Origin: JAJZJT01 sp049964655
GTDB lineage: Bacteria > Actinomycetota > Acidimicrobiia > Acidimicrobiales > RAAP-2
Direction of reading: 5' to 3'
DNA length: 11,366 nucleotides
Assembly: GCA_049964655.1 (NCBI GenBank)
Contig: JBMFXC010000081.1
Coordinates: 1-11,366, forward strand
Shown: in pieces, positions 5,266-11,366 of the stretch
Numbering within the stretch: the stretch's first letter is position 1
Layout of the letters: the number at the start of each line of letters is the position of its first letter
Translations under genes and position numbers: made by a program
Notes under the pieces: generated by a model
Seen by the model: the letters and a program-made list of their open reading frames with translations, nothing else
Told to the model about the DNA's origin: nothing
Database searches by the model: none

Positions 5266-7467
5266 TCAGTGGCGGCCAGGCGGTGGACGGCCAGCGCCGC
5301 CTGCCTCGGCGCCTGGCAGCTCGCCTGTCCCGAGGAGCACGGCGAAGCCGGCGGCGTCGACGATCGGCACGCCGAGCTCCTCGGCACGGCGGACCTTGGT
5401 CGCTCCGGCGTCCTCCCCCACCACCAGTGCGTAGGTGCGTGCCGACACGCTGCCAGGCGACTTCCCGCCTCGGGCGATGATGGCTGCCTCCGCCTCCTGA
5501 CGCGTCAGGTCCGGCAAGGTGCCGGTGACCACCACGGAACGACCGGCCAGGACCTGGGGCACGGGCGATGCCGGCTCGGTTGCCCCTCCCGGATGGGACG
5601 CCGGCTCGTCGAGGTTGACACCGGCGGCGACCAGCCGACCTACCACGTCACGGTTGACCGGTGAGGAGAACCAGGCCACGACACTGGCGGCGATGACCGG
5701 GCCGACGCCCTCGACGGCGGCCAGCGCCTCTCGCGGCGCGCCAGCCACCGCGTCGAGCGAGCGGAAGGCCCGGGCCAGAGCCAGCGAGCCGACCTCACCG
5801 AGATGACGGATCCCCAGCCCGACGAGCAGGCGATGGAGCGGACGGTGTCGCGAAGCATCGATGGCGGCGAGCAGGTTCCGCACCGACACCTCGGCGAAGC
5901 CGTCCACGTCGGCGAGGTCCTCCGGCGTGAAGGCGTAGAGATCGGCGACGTCGACAAGGCGGCCGCGCTCGACGAGCGCTCGCACCCGCAGCTCGCCGAG
6001 GCCTTCGATGTCCATGGCCGGCCGCGAGGCGAAGTGGGCGATGCGCTGGACGCGCTGCGCCGGACAGTCGAGGTTGGTGCAGAAGGTGTCGCTCTCGCCC
6101 TCTAGGCGCACCAGCGGTCCGCCGCAGCTCGGGCAGGTGGTCGGGAAGTGCCAGGGGCGAGGGCGGCGCCGGGCACCGGGCGTGCCGGGCGGATCGAGGA
6201 CCGGCCCGACCACCTCGGGGATCACGTCGCCCGCCTTGCGCACGATGACCCGGTCGCCGGGGCGCACGTCCTTGATCCGCACCTGGTCCTCGTTGTGGAG
6301 CGTCGCCATCGACACCGTGGACCCGCCCACGACGACCGGCTCCAGCACGGCGAACGGCGTGGCCTTTCCTGTCCGTCCGATGGACACCTCGATGTCGAGG
6401 AGGAGCGTCGAGCGTTCCTCGGGCGGGAACTTGTAGGCAATCGCCCAGCGAGGGGCGCGCGACGTCGCCCCGAGCAGGTGCTGGAGGGAGAAGTCGTCGA
6501 CCTTGACCACGACCCCGTCGATGTCGTAGTCGAGGTCGTGGCGGTGCTCCTCCCAGTGGCGACAGAACGCGACGACGGCGTCGAGGCCGGTCACCCGCCG
6601 GAGCTCCGGGTTGACGGGCAGGCCCGTCGAGGCCACCCAGGCGAGGGATTCCGCGTGCGAGGACGCGAGCGCCTCGGGCAGGGGGCCGTCACCCGTGTCG
6701 ACCTCGCCCACCTGGTACACCCACAGGGCGAGCGGCCGGGTGGCAGTGACCGCCGGGTCCTTCTGGCGCAACGACCCGGCGGCAGCGTTGCGCGGGTTGG
6801 CGAATGGCTTGGCACCGGCCTCGAGCTGCCGGGCGTTCAGGGCGTCGAACGCCGAGACCGGCAGGTAGACCTCGCCGCGCACTTCGACGAGCCGCGGCAG
6901 CGGTCCGGCCCGTGGGTCCAACTGCTCGGGCACGCAGGCCAGCGTGGCGACGTTGGCCGTCACGTCCTCCCCCTGCCGACCGTCTCCACGGGTGGCGGCC
7001 TGGACGAAGCGCCCGTCGCGGTAGGTGAGCGAGACCGCCAGCCCGTCGATCTTGAGCTCGCAGACGAACGGGGTGTCTCGGGGGAGGTGGCGAGCGATGC
7101 GATCGGCCCAGGAGTGCAGCTCCTCGGGGCTGAACACGTTGTCGAGGCTCATCATCGGCACCCGGTGGACGACCGGGGCGAACAGCGGCGCGGGTGGCGC
7201 ACCCACGCTCTGGGCCGGCGATCCGGCGACGGCGAGCTCGGGATGGGCCGCCTCGAGGCGGCGCAGCTCGGCAGCCAGCGCGTCGTACTCGGCATCGGGG
7301 ACAGCCGGCGCGTCGAGCCGGTAGTACCGGTCGTTGTAGTAGGCGATCCGGTCGCGCAACGTCCGCACCCGCTCGGCAAGCGTTGCGTCGTCCCCGGACG
7401 AGCCCACCGGGCCGGCACTGCCCACCGGACCGGCACTGCCGGGAGGCGCCGCTCGATCCTCGCTCAC
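5266..7467 (-). CDS. ligA: NAD+-dependent DNA ligase LigA
   Basis: A 733-residue ligase that seals 3'-OH/5'-phosphate nicks using NAD+ in replication and repair; essential in most bacteria. An N-terminal Ia domain (Tyr-rich YYNDRYYRLD at 43-52) is followed by the adenylation domain with nucleophile Lys139 in ELKIDG (137-142), RGE at 197-199, and DGVVVKVD at 317-324 near its end. Then come an OB fold (about 355-435), a Cys4 zinc finger (Cys445, 448, 463, 468), helix-hairpin-helix repeats (about 485-600) and a BRCT domain (about 637-714). The full domain set is intact, slightly longer than usual because of low-complexity ends: residues 1-26 contain a doubled SAGPVG peptide, and the last 20 residues are Gly/Ala/Pro-rich. 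The GTG start at 7467 overlaps the mnmA stop as GTGA, implying coupling. The kinase gene follows after 22 nt. A Met start further in would lose little of the conserved part, so the exact start carries some doubt. Confidence 0.97.
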   Translation of the reverse strand: MSEDRAAPPGSAGPVGSAGPVGSSGDDATLAERVRTLRDRIAYYNDRYYRLDAPAVPDAEYDALAAELRRLEAAHPELAVAGSPAQSVGAPPAPLFAPVVHRVPMMSLDNVFSPEELHSWADRIARHLPRDTPFVCELKIDGLAVSLTYRDGRFVQAATRGDGRQGEDVTANVATLACVPEQLDPRAGPLPRLVEVRGEVYLPVSAFDALNARQLEAGAKPFANPRNAAAGSLRQKDPAVTATRPLALWVYQVGEVDTGDGPLPEALASSHAESLAWVASTGLPVNPELRRVTGLDAVVAFCRHWEEHRHDLDYDIDGVVVKVDDFSLQHLLGATSRAPRWAIAYKFPPEERSTLLLDIEVSIGRTGKATPFAVLEPVVVGGSTVSMATLHNEDQVRIKDVRPGDRVIVRKAGDVIPEVVGPVLDPPGTPGARRRPRPWHFPTTCPSCGGPLVRLEGESDTFCTNLDCPAQRVQRIAHFASRPAMDIEGLGELRVRALVERGRLVDVADLYAFTPEDLADVDGFAEVSVRNLLAAIDASRHRPLHRLLVGLGIRHLGEVGSLALARAFRSLDAVAGAPREALAAVEGVGPVIAASVVAWFSSPVNRDVVGRLVAAGVNLDEPASHPGGATEPASPVPQVLAGRSVVVTGTLPDLTRQEAEAAIIARGGKSPGSVSARTYALVVGEDAGATKVRRAEELGVPIVDAAGFAVLLGTGELPGAEAGGAGRPPPGRH
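7403..7438. repeat. 18-bp tandem duplication at ligA 5' end
   Basis: Two adjacent 18-bp units (7403-7420 and 7421-7438) differ at one base. On the minus strand each encodes Ser-Ala-Gly-Pro-Val-Gly, giving the repeated peptide at LigA residues 11-22, before the first conserved domain. It is in frame and probably neutral, extending a disordered N-terminal tail. Confidence 0.85.
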
Positions 7468-8537
7468 TGCACCACCCCGGAGCCAACCACCCGGTCCGGC
7501 TCAGCCGGGTCGTAGAAGGCCACTGTCTGGCCCGGTGCGACCCGCCGGACCGGTCGGGAGAAGTGCACCGTGGCCACCGCCTCGGTGTCGCCGACGCCCT
7601 CAAGGCGGGCGGGCACCGCAGTGCCGTGGGCGCTGCACTGGGCAAGGACGGGCAAGGTGGGCGCCGGCGGCGGCACACCGGTCCACGTCACCTCCCCGAC
7701 CACGGCCACCGTGTCGAGAGCGGCCTCGACGGGCCCGACGACAACCGTGTGGTCCTCGACGTCGACGCGCACCACGTAGCGGCGGTGGCCATCGGTCCCG
7801 TGCCCCATGCCCCGGCGCTGCCCCACGGTCACCAGCTCCACCGCGGGCACCGACCCGACGGTGGCGCCGGTCGCCAGGTCGACGACTCGGCCCGGGTGCA
7901 GCGCAGCGCGGGCGCCGAGGAACGCACCGCGCCCTTCGTCGGAGCGGATGAAGCAGACGTCCTGGCTGTCCGGCTTGGCCGCCGTGCGCAACCCGAGCCG
8001 GGTGGCCTCCGAGCGGACCTCCGCCTTGGTGAGCGTGCCGACAGGAAAGTCGACCCGAGCCAGCTGCGGTGCCGTCAACATCGAGACCACGTACGACTGG
8101 TCCTTGGCAGTGTCCGCTCCCCGGCGGAGCGCCCGGGTGCCGTCCGCCTCGGTCGTGACCCGGGCGTGGTGGCCGGTGGCCACGACGTCGAAGCCCAGAC
8201 GGCGGGCTCGCTCGAGGAGCAGGTCGAACTTGACATAACGATTGCAGGCGATGCAGGGATTGGGTGTCCGCCCGGCCACGTGCCCGTCCACGAACGGGTC
8301 GACGACCCGGGAGGCAAACGCCTCGGAGAAGTTGAAGACGTGGTGGACGATGCCGAGCTGGTCGGCGACCCGGCGGGCGTCCTCCACGTCCGCCACCGAG
8401 CAGCACCCCGAGTCCGACTCCCCGCCCCACAACTTGAGCGTGGCCCCCACCACGGCGGACGTGCCGTGGTAGCGGACGGCAAGGGCAGCGGCAACCGAAG
8501 AGTCGACGCCCCCGGACATGGCCACCAGCATGCGCAC
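7464..8537 (-). CDS. mnmA: tRNA-specific 2-thiouridylase MnmA
   Basis: A 357-residue enzyme that adenylates U34 of the tRNAs for Lys, Glu and Gln and replaces its O2 with sulfur, giving 2-thiouridine. The PP-loop ATP motif SGGVDSS is at 8-14. The two catalytic cysteines are Cys98 in NPCIACN and Cys195 in DSQDVCFI, corresponding to E. coli Cys102 and Cys199. TGHHARV at 121-127 and the VGQRRGMGHG signature at 238-247 are typical, and the length matches the family. The GTG at 8537 is chosen because it gives the usual MR-LVAMSGGVDSS beginning and lies 4 nt after the desulfurase stop; an ATG two codons further in is also possible. No Shine-Dalgarno is visible, fitting coupled translation. The neighbouring cysteine desulfurase is its expected sulfur donor, as in the YrvO-MnmA pair of Bacillus. 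Confidence 0.97.
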   Translation of the reverse strand: MRMLVAMSGGVDSSVAAALAVRYHGTSAVVGATLKLWGGESDSGCCSVADVEDARRVADQLGIVHHVFNFSEAFASRVVDPFVDGHVAGRTPNPCIACNRYVKFDLLLERARRLGFDVVATGHHARVTTEADGTRALRRGADTAKDQSYVVSMLTAPQLARVDFPVGTLTKAEVRSEATRLGLRTAAKPDSQDVCFIRSDEGRGAFLGARAALHPGRVVDLATGATVGSVPAVELVTVGQRRGMGHGTDGHRRYVVRVDVEDHTVVVGPVEAALDTVAVVGEVTWTGVPPPAPTLPVLAQCSAHGTAVPARLEGVGDTEAVATVHFSRPVRRVAPGQTVAFYDPAEPDRVVGSGVVQ

Positions 8538-8541
8538 GGTG

Positions 8542-9684
8542 TCAGTCTCGCAGGCGGCGGACGGCCTCGGGCACGGCGACGAGCGCCAGGTCGACCTCTT
8601 CGTCGGTCGTCGTCGAGGCGAGCGTGAGGCGCAGGGCAGACCGGGCGTCGGAAGCCGGGCGGCCCATGGCCAGGAGCACGTGGCTCGGCTCGGCGGCACC
8701 GCTGGCGCACGACGAGCCGGCCGAGGCCGCCACCCCGAGCTCGTCGAGGACGACGAGGAGGGCCTCGCTCTCGACGCCTTCCACCACCAGGTGGGCGAAG
8801 CCGGCTGCCGTCGTCGCCCGGGGCACCGTCTCGACGACGTCGGCAACGGCGGCGAGGATGCCGTCGACCAGGCGATCACGGCGACCGGCCACCTCCGGGG
8901 CCGCCCGGCGGCGCTCGGCGGCCGCCTCGAGGGCGACCGCGGTGGACCACGCCGCGGCAACTGCCTGGGTGCCACTGCGTCGGCGACGCTCCTGGCCACC
9001 TCCGTGGAGGAGCGGGGCCAGTGCTACGCCGTCACGGACCACCAGGGCACCGGCCCCGACCGGGCCGCCGAACTTGTGGGCGCTCACCGACACGAGGTCG
9101 GCGACCTCTCCTGCAAGAGCCACGTCGAGCCACGGGACGGCTTGGACGGCATCGGTGTGGAGCCGGGCGCCCGGCGACCGGCGCCGGACCAGGGCTGCCA
9201 CCTCGGCCAGGGGCTGGACGGTCCCGACCTCGTTGTTGACCAGCATCACCGAGACCAGGGACACGTCCGGGCTGAGCGCGCCAGCCAACCCGTCGAGGTC
9301 GAGCGTCCCGTCGGCGGTCGCCCCGACCTCGCGCAGCTCGATCCCGAAGCGCTCAGCGGCACCTCGGCACGCCCGGAGGACGGCGTGGTGCTCGAAGGCC
9401 GCGCAGACGATCGGTCCGGGCGGGCCGGCACACGCCCCGAGCACCCCGAACACGGCGAGGTTGTCGGACTCGGTGCCTCCGGACGTGAGGACCACCTCGC
9501 CCGGCGCAGCGCCCAGGTGGAGGGCGAGCAGGTCGCGGGCGTCGTCGAGCCGGCGGCGGGCGCGACGAGCCTCGGCGTGCATGCCCGTCGGGTTGCCCTC
9601 CCCTGCCTCTGCCACCTCCAGCCAGGCCGTGACGGCAGCCGGGACCATGGGCGTCGTGGCGGCATGGTCGAGGTAGGCACGCAC
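8542..9684 (-). CDS. Cysteine desulfurase (IscS/YrvO-like), PLP-dependent
   Basis: A 380-residue class V aminotransferase-fold enzyme that removes sulfur from L-cysteine as a protein-bound persulfide. Seen: YLDHAATTP at 4-12, EHHAVL at 98-103, NNEVGT at 150-155, HTDAVQA with Asp178, the PLP lysine Lys204 in SAHKFGG, and the persulfide cysteine Cys326 in SAGSSCASG on the mobile loop. The length is close to YrvO and NifS proteins. The start is taken as GTG 9684, because the conserved sequence begins at once; an ATG at 9732 would add 16 residues, mostly Gly-Ala encoded by a hexanucleotide tract, with no family support. With mnmA 4 nt downstream and no iscU, hscA or fdx in view, the main job is probably tRNA thiolation, though general Fe-S supply is not excluded. 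It is the first gene of the six-gene operon and divergent from the methyltransferase. Confidence 0.95.
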   Translation of the reverse strand: MRAYLDHAATTPMVPAAVTAWLEVAEAGEGNPTGMHAEARRARRRLDDARDLLALHLGAAPGEVVLTSGGTESDNLAVFGVLGACAGPPGPIVCAAFEHHAVLRACRGAAERFGIELREVGATADGTLDLDGLAGALSPDVSLVSVMLVNNEVGTVQPLAEVAALVRRRSPGARLHTDAVQAVPWLDVALAGEVADLVSVSAHKFGGPVGAGALVVRDGVALAPLLHGGGQERRRRSGTQAVAAAWSTAVALEAAAERRRAAPEVAGRRDRLVDGILAAVADVVETVPRATTAAGFAHLVVEGVESEALLVVLDELGVAASAGSSCASGAAEPSHVLLAMGRPASDARSALRLTLASTTTDEEVDLALVAVPEAVRRLRD

Positions 9685-9696
9685 GTTCCTAGTCTG

Positions 9697-9728
9697 CCCG
9701 GCCCCGGCCCCGGCCCCGGCCCCGGCCC
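9697..9728. repeat. GGGGCC hexanucleotide repeat before desulfurase gene
   Basis: The minus strand carries six G-runs (3, 4, 4, 4, 4 and 3 G) each separated by CC, an uninterrupted hexanucleotide array of about five units ending 13 nt before the GTG start at 9684. Four runs of GGGG meet the usual G-quadruplex pattern. On the upstream alternative reading it would encode Gly-Ala repeats. Its place next to the start suggests it lies in the promoter or 5' leader of the operon, where copy number could change spacing. Confidence 0.9.
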
Positions 9729-9758
9729 ACACCAGCCGCAGCGTCGGGACGCCCTGCC

Positions 9759-9787
9759 CTGACCCGGGGGATGCCGGTGCCTACACT
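9759..9787 (+). promoter_or_regulatory. Promoter giving a leaderless methyltransferase mRNA
   Basis: A -35-like CTGACC (9759-9764; 4 of 6 consensus matches) is separated by exactly 17 nt from a -10-like TACACT (9782-9787). Transcription would start about 7 nt downstream, at or next to the G of the GTG start at 9794, giving an mRNA without a 5' leader. Leaderless GTG/ATG transcripts are common in actinobacteria. No Shine-Dalgarno precedes the gene, in agreement. Confidence 0.6.
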
Positions 9788-9793
9788 GGCCCG

Positions 9794-10594
9794 GTGCCGG
9801 TTCCCTCCTCCGACCAGCCTGTAAGCCCGCTGCCGATGACCGGCGAGGCCAGTCGCGCCGACGAGCGCGAGATCGCCCGCCAACGCAAGGTGTGGACAGA
9901 ACGCGCCGTCTTCTGGGACGAGCACACCCCCAAAGGGCTCGACAAGGTGGTCGACGCCCTCGTCGCCCGGGCCGGCGATACCGACGGCGCGGTCATCGTC
10001 GACCTCGGCTGTGGGACCGGCCAGGTCACCTTCCCGCTCGCGCCAGGGGCAGCCCGGGTGCTGGGCGTCGACGTCAGCCCGAAGATGATCGAGATCCTCG
10101 AGCGTCACGCCCGTGAGCGGGGTGACGACAACGTCGAGGGCGTGGTGTGCGCCATCGAGCAGCTCGACCTCCCCCGAGGCTCGGTCGACCTGGTGGTGAC
10201 CAACTACGTCCTCCACCACCTGCGCGACCGCGACAAGGCCGAGGTTGTGCGCCGGGCCGCCACGTGGCTCAAACCCGGTGGCCGCCTGGTCATCGGCGAC
10301 ATGATGTTCGGCCGAGGCACCGAGGCGCGGGACTGGGCCATCGCCGCCACCAAGACGAAGGCCTTCGTGAAGCTCGGTCCGGGCGGTCTCTGGCGTATCG
10401 CCAAGGGTGTCTGGCGCATGGTGGTGCGCACGCAAGAGCGACCCGTCAGCATGTCGCGCTGGGTGGCGATGCTCACCGAGTCCGGCTTCGACGTGGTCGA
10501 CACCGTCGAGGTGATCGCCGAGGGCGCGGTCGTCGTCGGCGTCCGCCGCCCCGAGATGGGCCAGGACGGCGCTCCCCTGCCAACCGACCGGTGA
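9794..10594 (+). CDS. Class I SAM-dependent methyltransferase, substrate unknown
   Basis: A 266-residue small-molecule-type methyltransferase with a seven-strand Rossmann core. Motif I VDLGCGTGQVT is at 69-79, the acidic residue for the SAM ribose is in GVDVS (91-95), motif II/post-II VDLVVTNYVLHHL is at 131-143, and LKPGGRLVIGD is at 159-169. The segment at 170-225, with two short basic or hydrophobic helices (TKTKAFVKLGPGGLWRIAKG at 186-205), replaces the usual substrate cap; GFDVVDTVEVI near the C-terminus is the final strand pair. The layout resembles UbiE/Methyltransf_11 proteins, but no substrate can be named. The GTG at 9794 is preferred over an ATG at 9836 because a promoter places the transcript start there and neither has a Shine-Dalgarno. 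It is monocistronic: divergent from the desulfurase operon and convergent with the aldehyde dehydrogenase. Its N-terminal 20 residues are probably disordered. Confidence 0.9.
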   Translation: MPVPSSDQPVSPLPMTGEASRADEREIARQRKVWTERAVFWDEHTPKGLDKVVDALVARAGDTDGAVIVDLGCGTGQVTFPLAPGAARVLGVDVSPKMIEILERHARERGDDNVEGVVCAIEQLDLPRGSVDLVVTNYVLHHLRDRDKAEVVRRAATWLKPGGRLVIGDMMFGRGTEARDWAIAATKTKAFVKLGPGGLWRIAKGVWRMVVRTQERPVSMSRWVAMLTESGFDVVDTVEVIAEGAVVVGVRRPEMGQDGAPLPTDR

Positions 10595-10616
10595 GGCCAT
10601 CCGACCGGTGAGGCCA
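10584..10616. repeat. Direct repeat spanning the methyltransferase stop
   Basis: CCGACCGGTGAGGCCA is perfectly repeated at 10584-10599 and 10601-10616 (17-bp period). The first copy contains the TGA stop (10592-10594) of the methyltransferase, so a recent tandem duplication has copied the end of the gene into the 3' untranslated region. Confidence 0.85.
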
Positions 10617-10621
10617 GTCAC

Positions 10622-10657
10622 GGCCCTCGGAGCCTGAGGCCAGGTCCGAGGGCCTTT
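10622..10657 (+). terminator. Intrinsic-type terminator after methyltransferase
   Basis: A perfect 10-bp stem, GGCCCTCGGA (10622-10631) with TCCGAGGGCC (10645-10654), closes a 13-nt loop that can itself form a short CCTG/CAGG hairpin; TTT follows at 10655-10657. It lies 27 nt past the methyltransferase stop and 4 nt before the aldehyde dehydrogenase stop codon on the other strand, so it separates convergent genes. The T-run is short, but the stem is strong and could act from both sides. Confidence 0.7.
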
Positions 10658-10660
10658 GGG

Positions 10661-11366
10661 TCACGGACGCCAGACGGACTTCACGTTGCAGAACTCATGG
10701 AGCCCGTAGGCCGAGAGCTCGCGCCCGACCCCCGAGCTCTTCACCCCGCCGAAGGGAAGCTCGGGCATGGAGGCGACCATGCCGTTCACGAAGACCATGC
10801 CGGCTTCGAGGCCGTCGACGAAGCGGTCCTGCTCGTCGGGGTCCGCCGTCCAGACGCTCGCCCCGAGCCCGTACTCGGTGCCGTTGGCGACGGCCAGCGC
10901 CTCCTCGGCGCTGGCTACCCGGGTGAGCAGCGCCACCGGCCCGAACACCTCCTCGGTAGCCACCCGCATACCGGCCGCGATGCCGGTCACGACCGAGGGG
11001 CGGTAGAAGAAGCCGGGGTGGTCCGCCCCAGCCGGCCCGACCACCCGTTCGCCACCGCAGAGGATCGTGGCTCCCCTGCTCCGGGCGTCCTCCACCTGGG
11101 CCTCGATGGTGTCGCGAGCCGTCTCGGTGACGAGCGGTCCGACCTCGGTGCCGGGGTCGAACGGGTCACCCACCACCAGGGACGACATCCGTTCGACGAA
11201 CGCCTCCACGAAGACCTCCGCGACCTCCTCGTGGACGACGAACCGCTTGGCGGCGATGCACGACTGCCCGTTGTTCTGCACCCGGGCCTCGACGCCGACC
11301 GAGACCGCCCGCTCGACGTCGGCAGAAGGCAGCACGATGAACGGGTCGCTCCCTCCGAGCTCGAGG
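10661..11366 (-). CDS. Aldehyde dehydrogenase, GabD1-like succinate-semialdehyde type (partial)
   Basis: The C-terminal 234 residues of an NAD(P)+-dependent aldehyde dehydrogenase; the N-terminal half with the cofactor-binding part lies beyond the right edge. The open frame runs to the edge (not just to the GTG at 11335), beginning LELGGSDPF with the catalytic-base glutamate of ELGG. The nucleophile is Cys36 of the fragment in NNGQSCIAAKRF. EEVFGP (138-143) and the C-terminal PFGGVKSSGVGRE (204-216) followed by EFCNVKSVW are typical. NNGQSCIAAKRF, PELPFGGVK and the EFCN-K-VW ending match mycobacterial GabD1, which oxidises succinate semialdehyde to succinate with NADP+. Substrate assignment is by resemblance only; other semialdehydes or fatty aldehydes are possible. 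It is convergent with the methyltransferase, and its promoter is outside the window. Confidence 0.92.
   Translation of the reverse strand, partial: LELGGSDPFIVLPSADVERAVSVGVEARVQNNGQSCIAAKRFVVHEEVAEVFVEAFVERMSSLVVGDPFDPGTEVGPLVTETARDTIEAQVEDARSRGATILCGGERVVGPAGADHPGFFYRPSVVTGIAAGMRVATEEVFGPVALLTRVASAEEALAVANGTEYGLGASVWTADPDEQDRFVDGLEAGMVFVNGMVASMPELPFGGVKSSGVGRELSAYGLHEFCNVKSVWRP

Noticed and set aside
6148..8627. Long plus-strand open frames (455 and 477 codons) opposite ligA and mnmA
   Set aside because: They lie antisense to two unmistakable enzymes with intact motifs, and their translations are His/Arg/Gly-rich low complexity.
8538..8999. N-terminal extension of MnmA by 154 residues
   Set aside because: It overlaps the conserved C-terminal part of the desulfurase in another frame and has no family resemblance; the PP-loop should be at the extreme N-terminus.
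9685..9732. Gly-Ala repeat N-terminus for the desulfurase from ATG 9732
   Set aside because: The residues come entirely from the GGGGCC tract, the family starts at the YLDHAATTP segment, and there is no ribosome binding site before 9732.

Overview
The window is very GC-rich, compactly coded DNA with frequent GTG starts, few recognisable Shine-Dalgarno sequences and stop/start overlaps. The gene content (cysteine desulfurase-MnmA-LigA, a PASTA-domain Ser/Thr kinase, a GabD1-like aldehyde dehydrogenase, and SCP2 and short-chain dehydrogenase proteins of lipid metabolism) fits a chromosomal segment of a high-GC actinobacterium. A non-streptomycete lineage such as Acidimicrobiia is a guess from gene order. 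There is no rRNA, tRNA, CRISPR array, transposase or phage gene. The plus strand carries only two genes (SCP2 protein and a methyltransferase); everything else is on the minus strand.

Layout. (1) 118-525 (+): SCP2-type lipid carrier, convergent with (2) 614-1492 (-): a hydroxyacyl-CoA/17beta-HSD4-like short-chain dehydrogenase, with a hairpin between them. (3) 1632-9684 (-): a six-gene apparent operon, read from high to low coordinates: cysteine desulfurase, mnmA, ligA, PASTA Ser/Thr kinase, a small double-CxxC protein with a HIT-like His triad, and a solitary D12-class DNA adenine methylase. Gaps inside it are 4, -4, 22, 16 and -4 nt. (4) 9685-9793: a divergent intergenic region with a GGGGCC hexanucleotide tract on the operon side and a good promoter that appears to give a leaderless mRNA for (5) 9794-10594 (+): a class I SAM methyltransferase. 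(6) 10661-11366 (-): the C-terminal part of a GabD1-like succinate-semialdehyde dehydrogenase, cut by the window edge and separated from (5) by a terminator hairpin.

How the genes may work together. The desulfurase supplies persulfide sulfur to MnmA for tRNA 2-thiouridine. LigA seals DNA nicks. The kinase is a membrane receptor whose PASTA repeats lie outside the cell. The last two genes are coupled by a GTGA overlap and are the least explained part of the window: a possible nucleotide-handling/zinc protein paired with an adenine methylase that has no restriction partner here. SCP2 and SDR resemble two of the three modules of eukaryotic peroxisomal multifunctional enzyme type 2, which suggests fatty-acyl or steroid catabolism.

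A recurrent structural theme is short tandem duplication: periods of 6, 9, 17, 18, 22 and 25 bp occur at six separate places, all in linkers, gene ends or intergenic DNA. I found no clear multi-gene defence or secondary-metabolism system. The best candidate for something undescribed is the HIT-like/D12 methylase pair at the end of the ligA-kinase operon.
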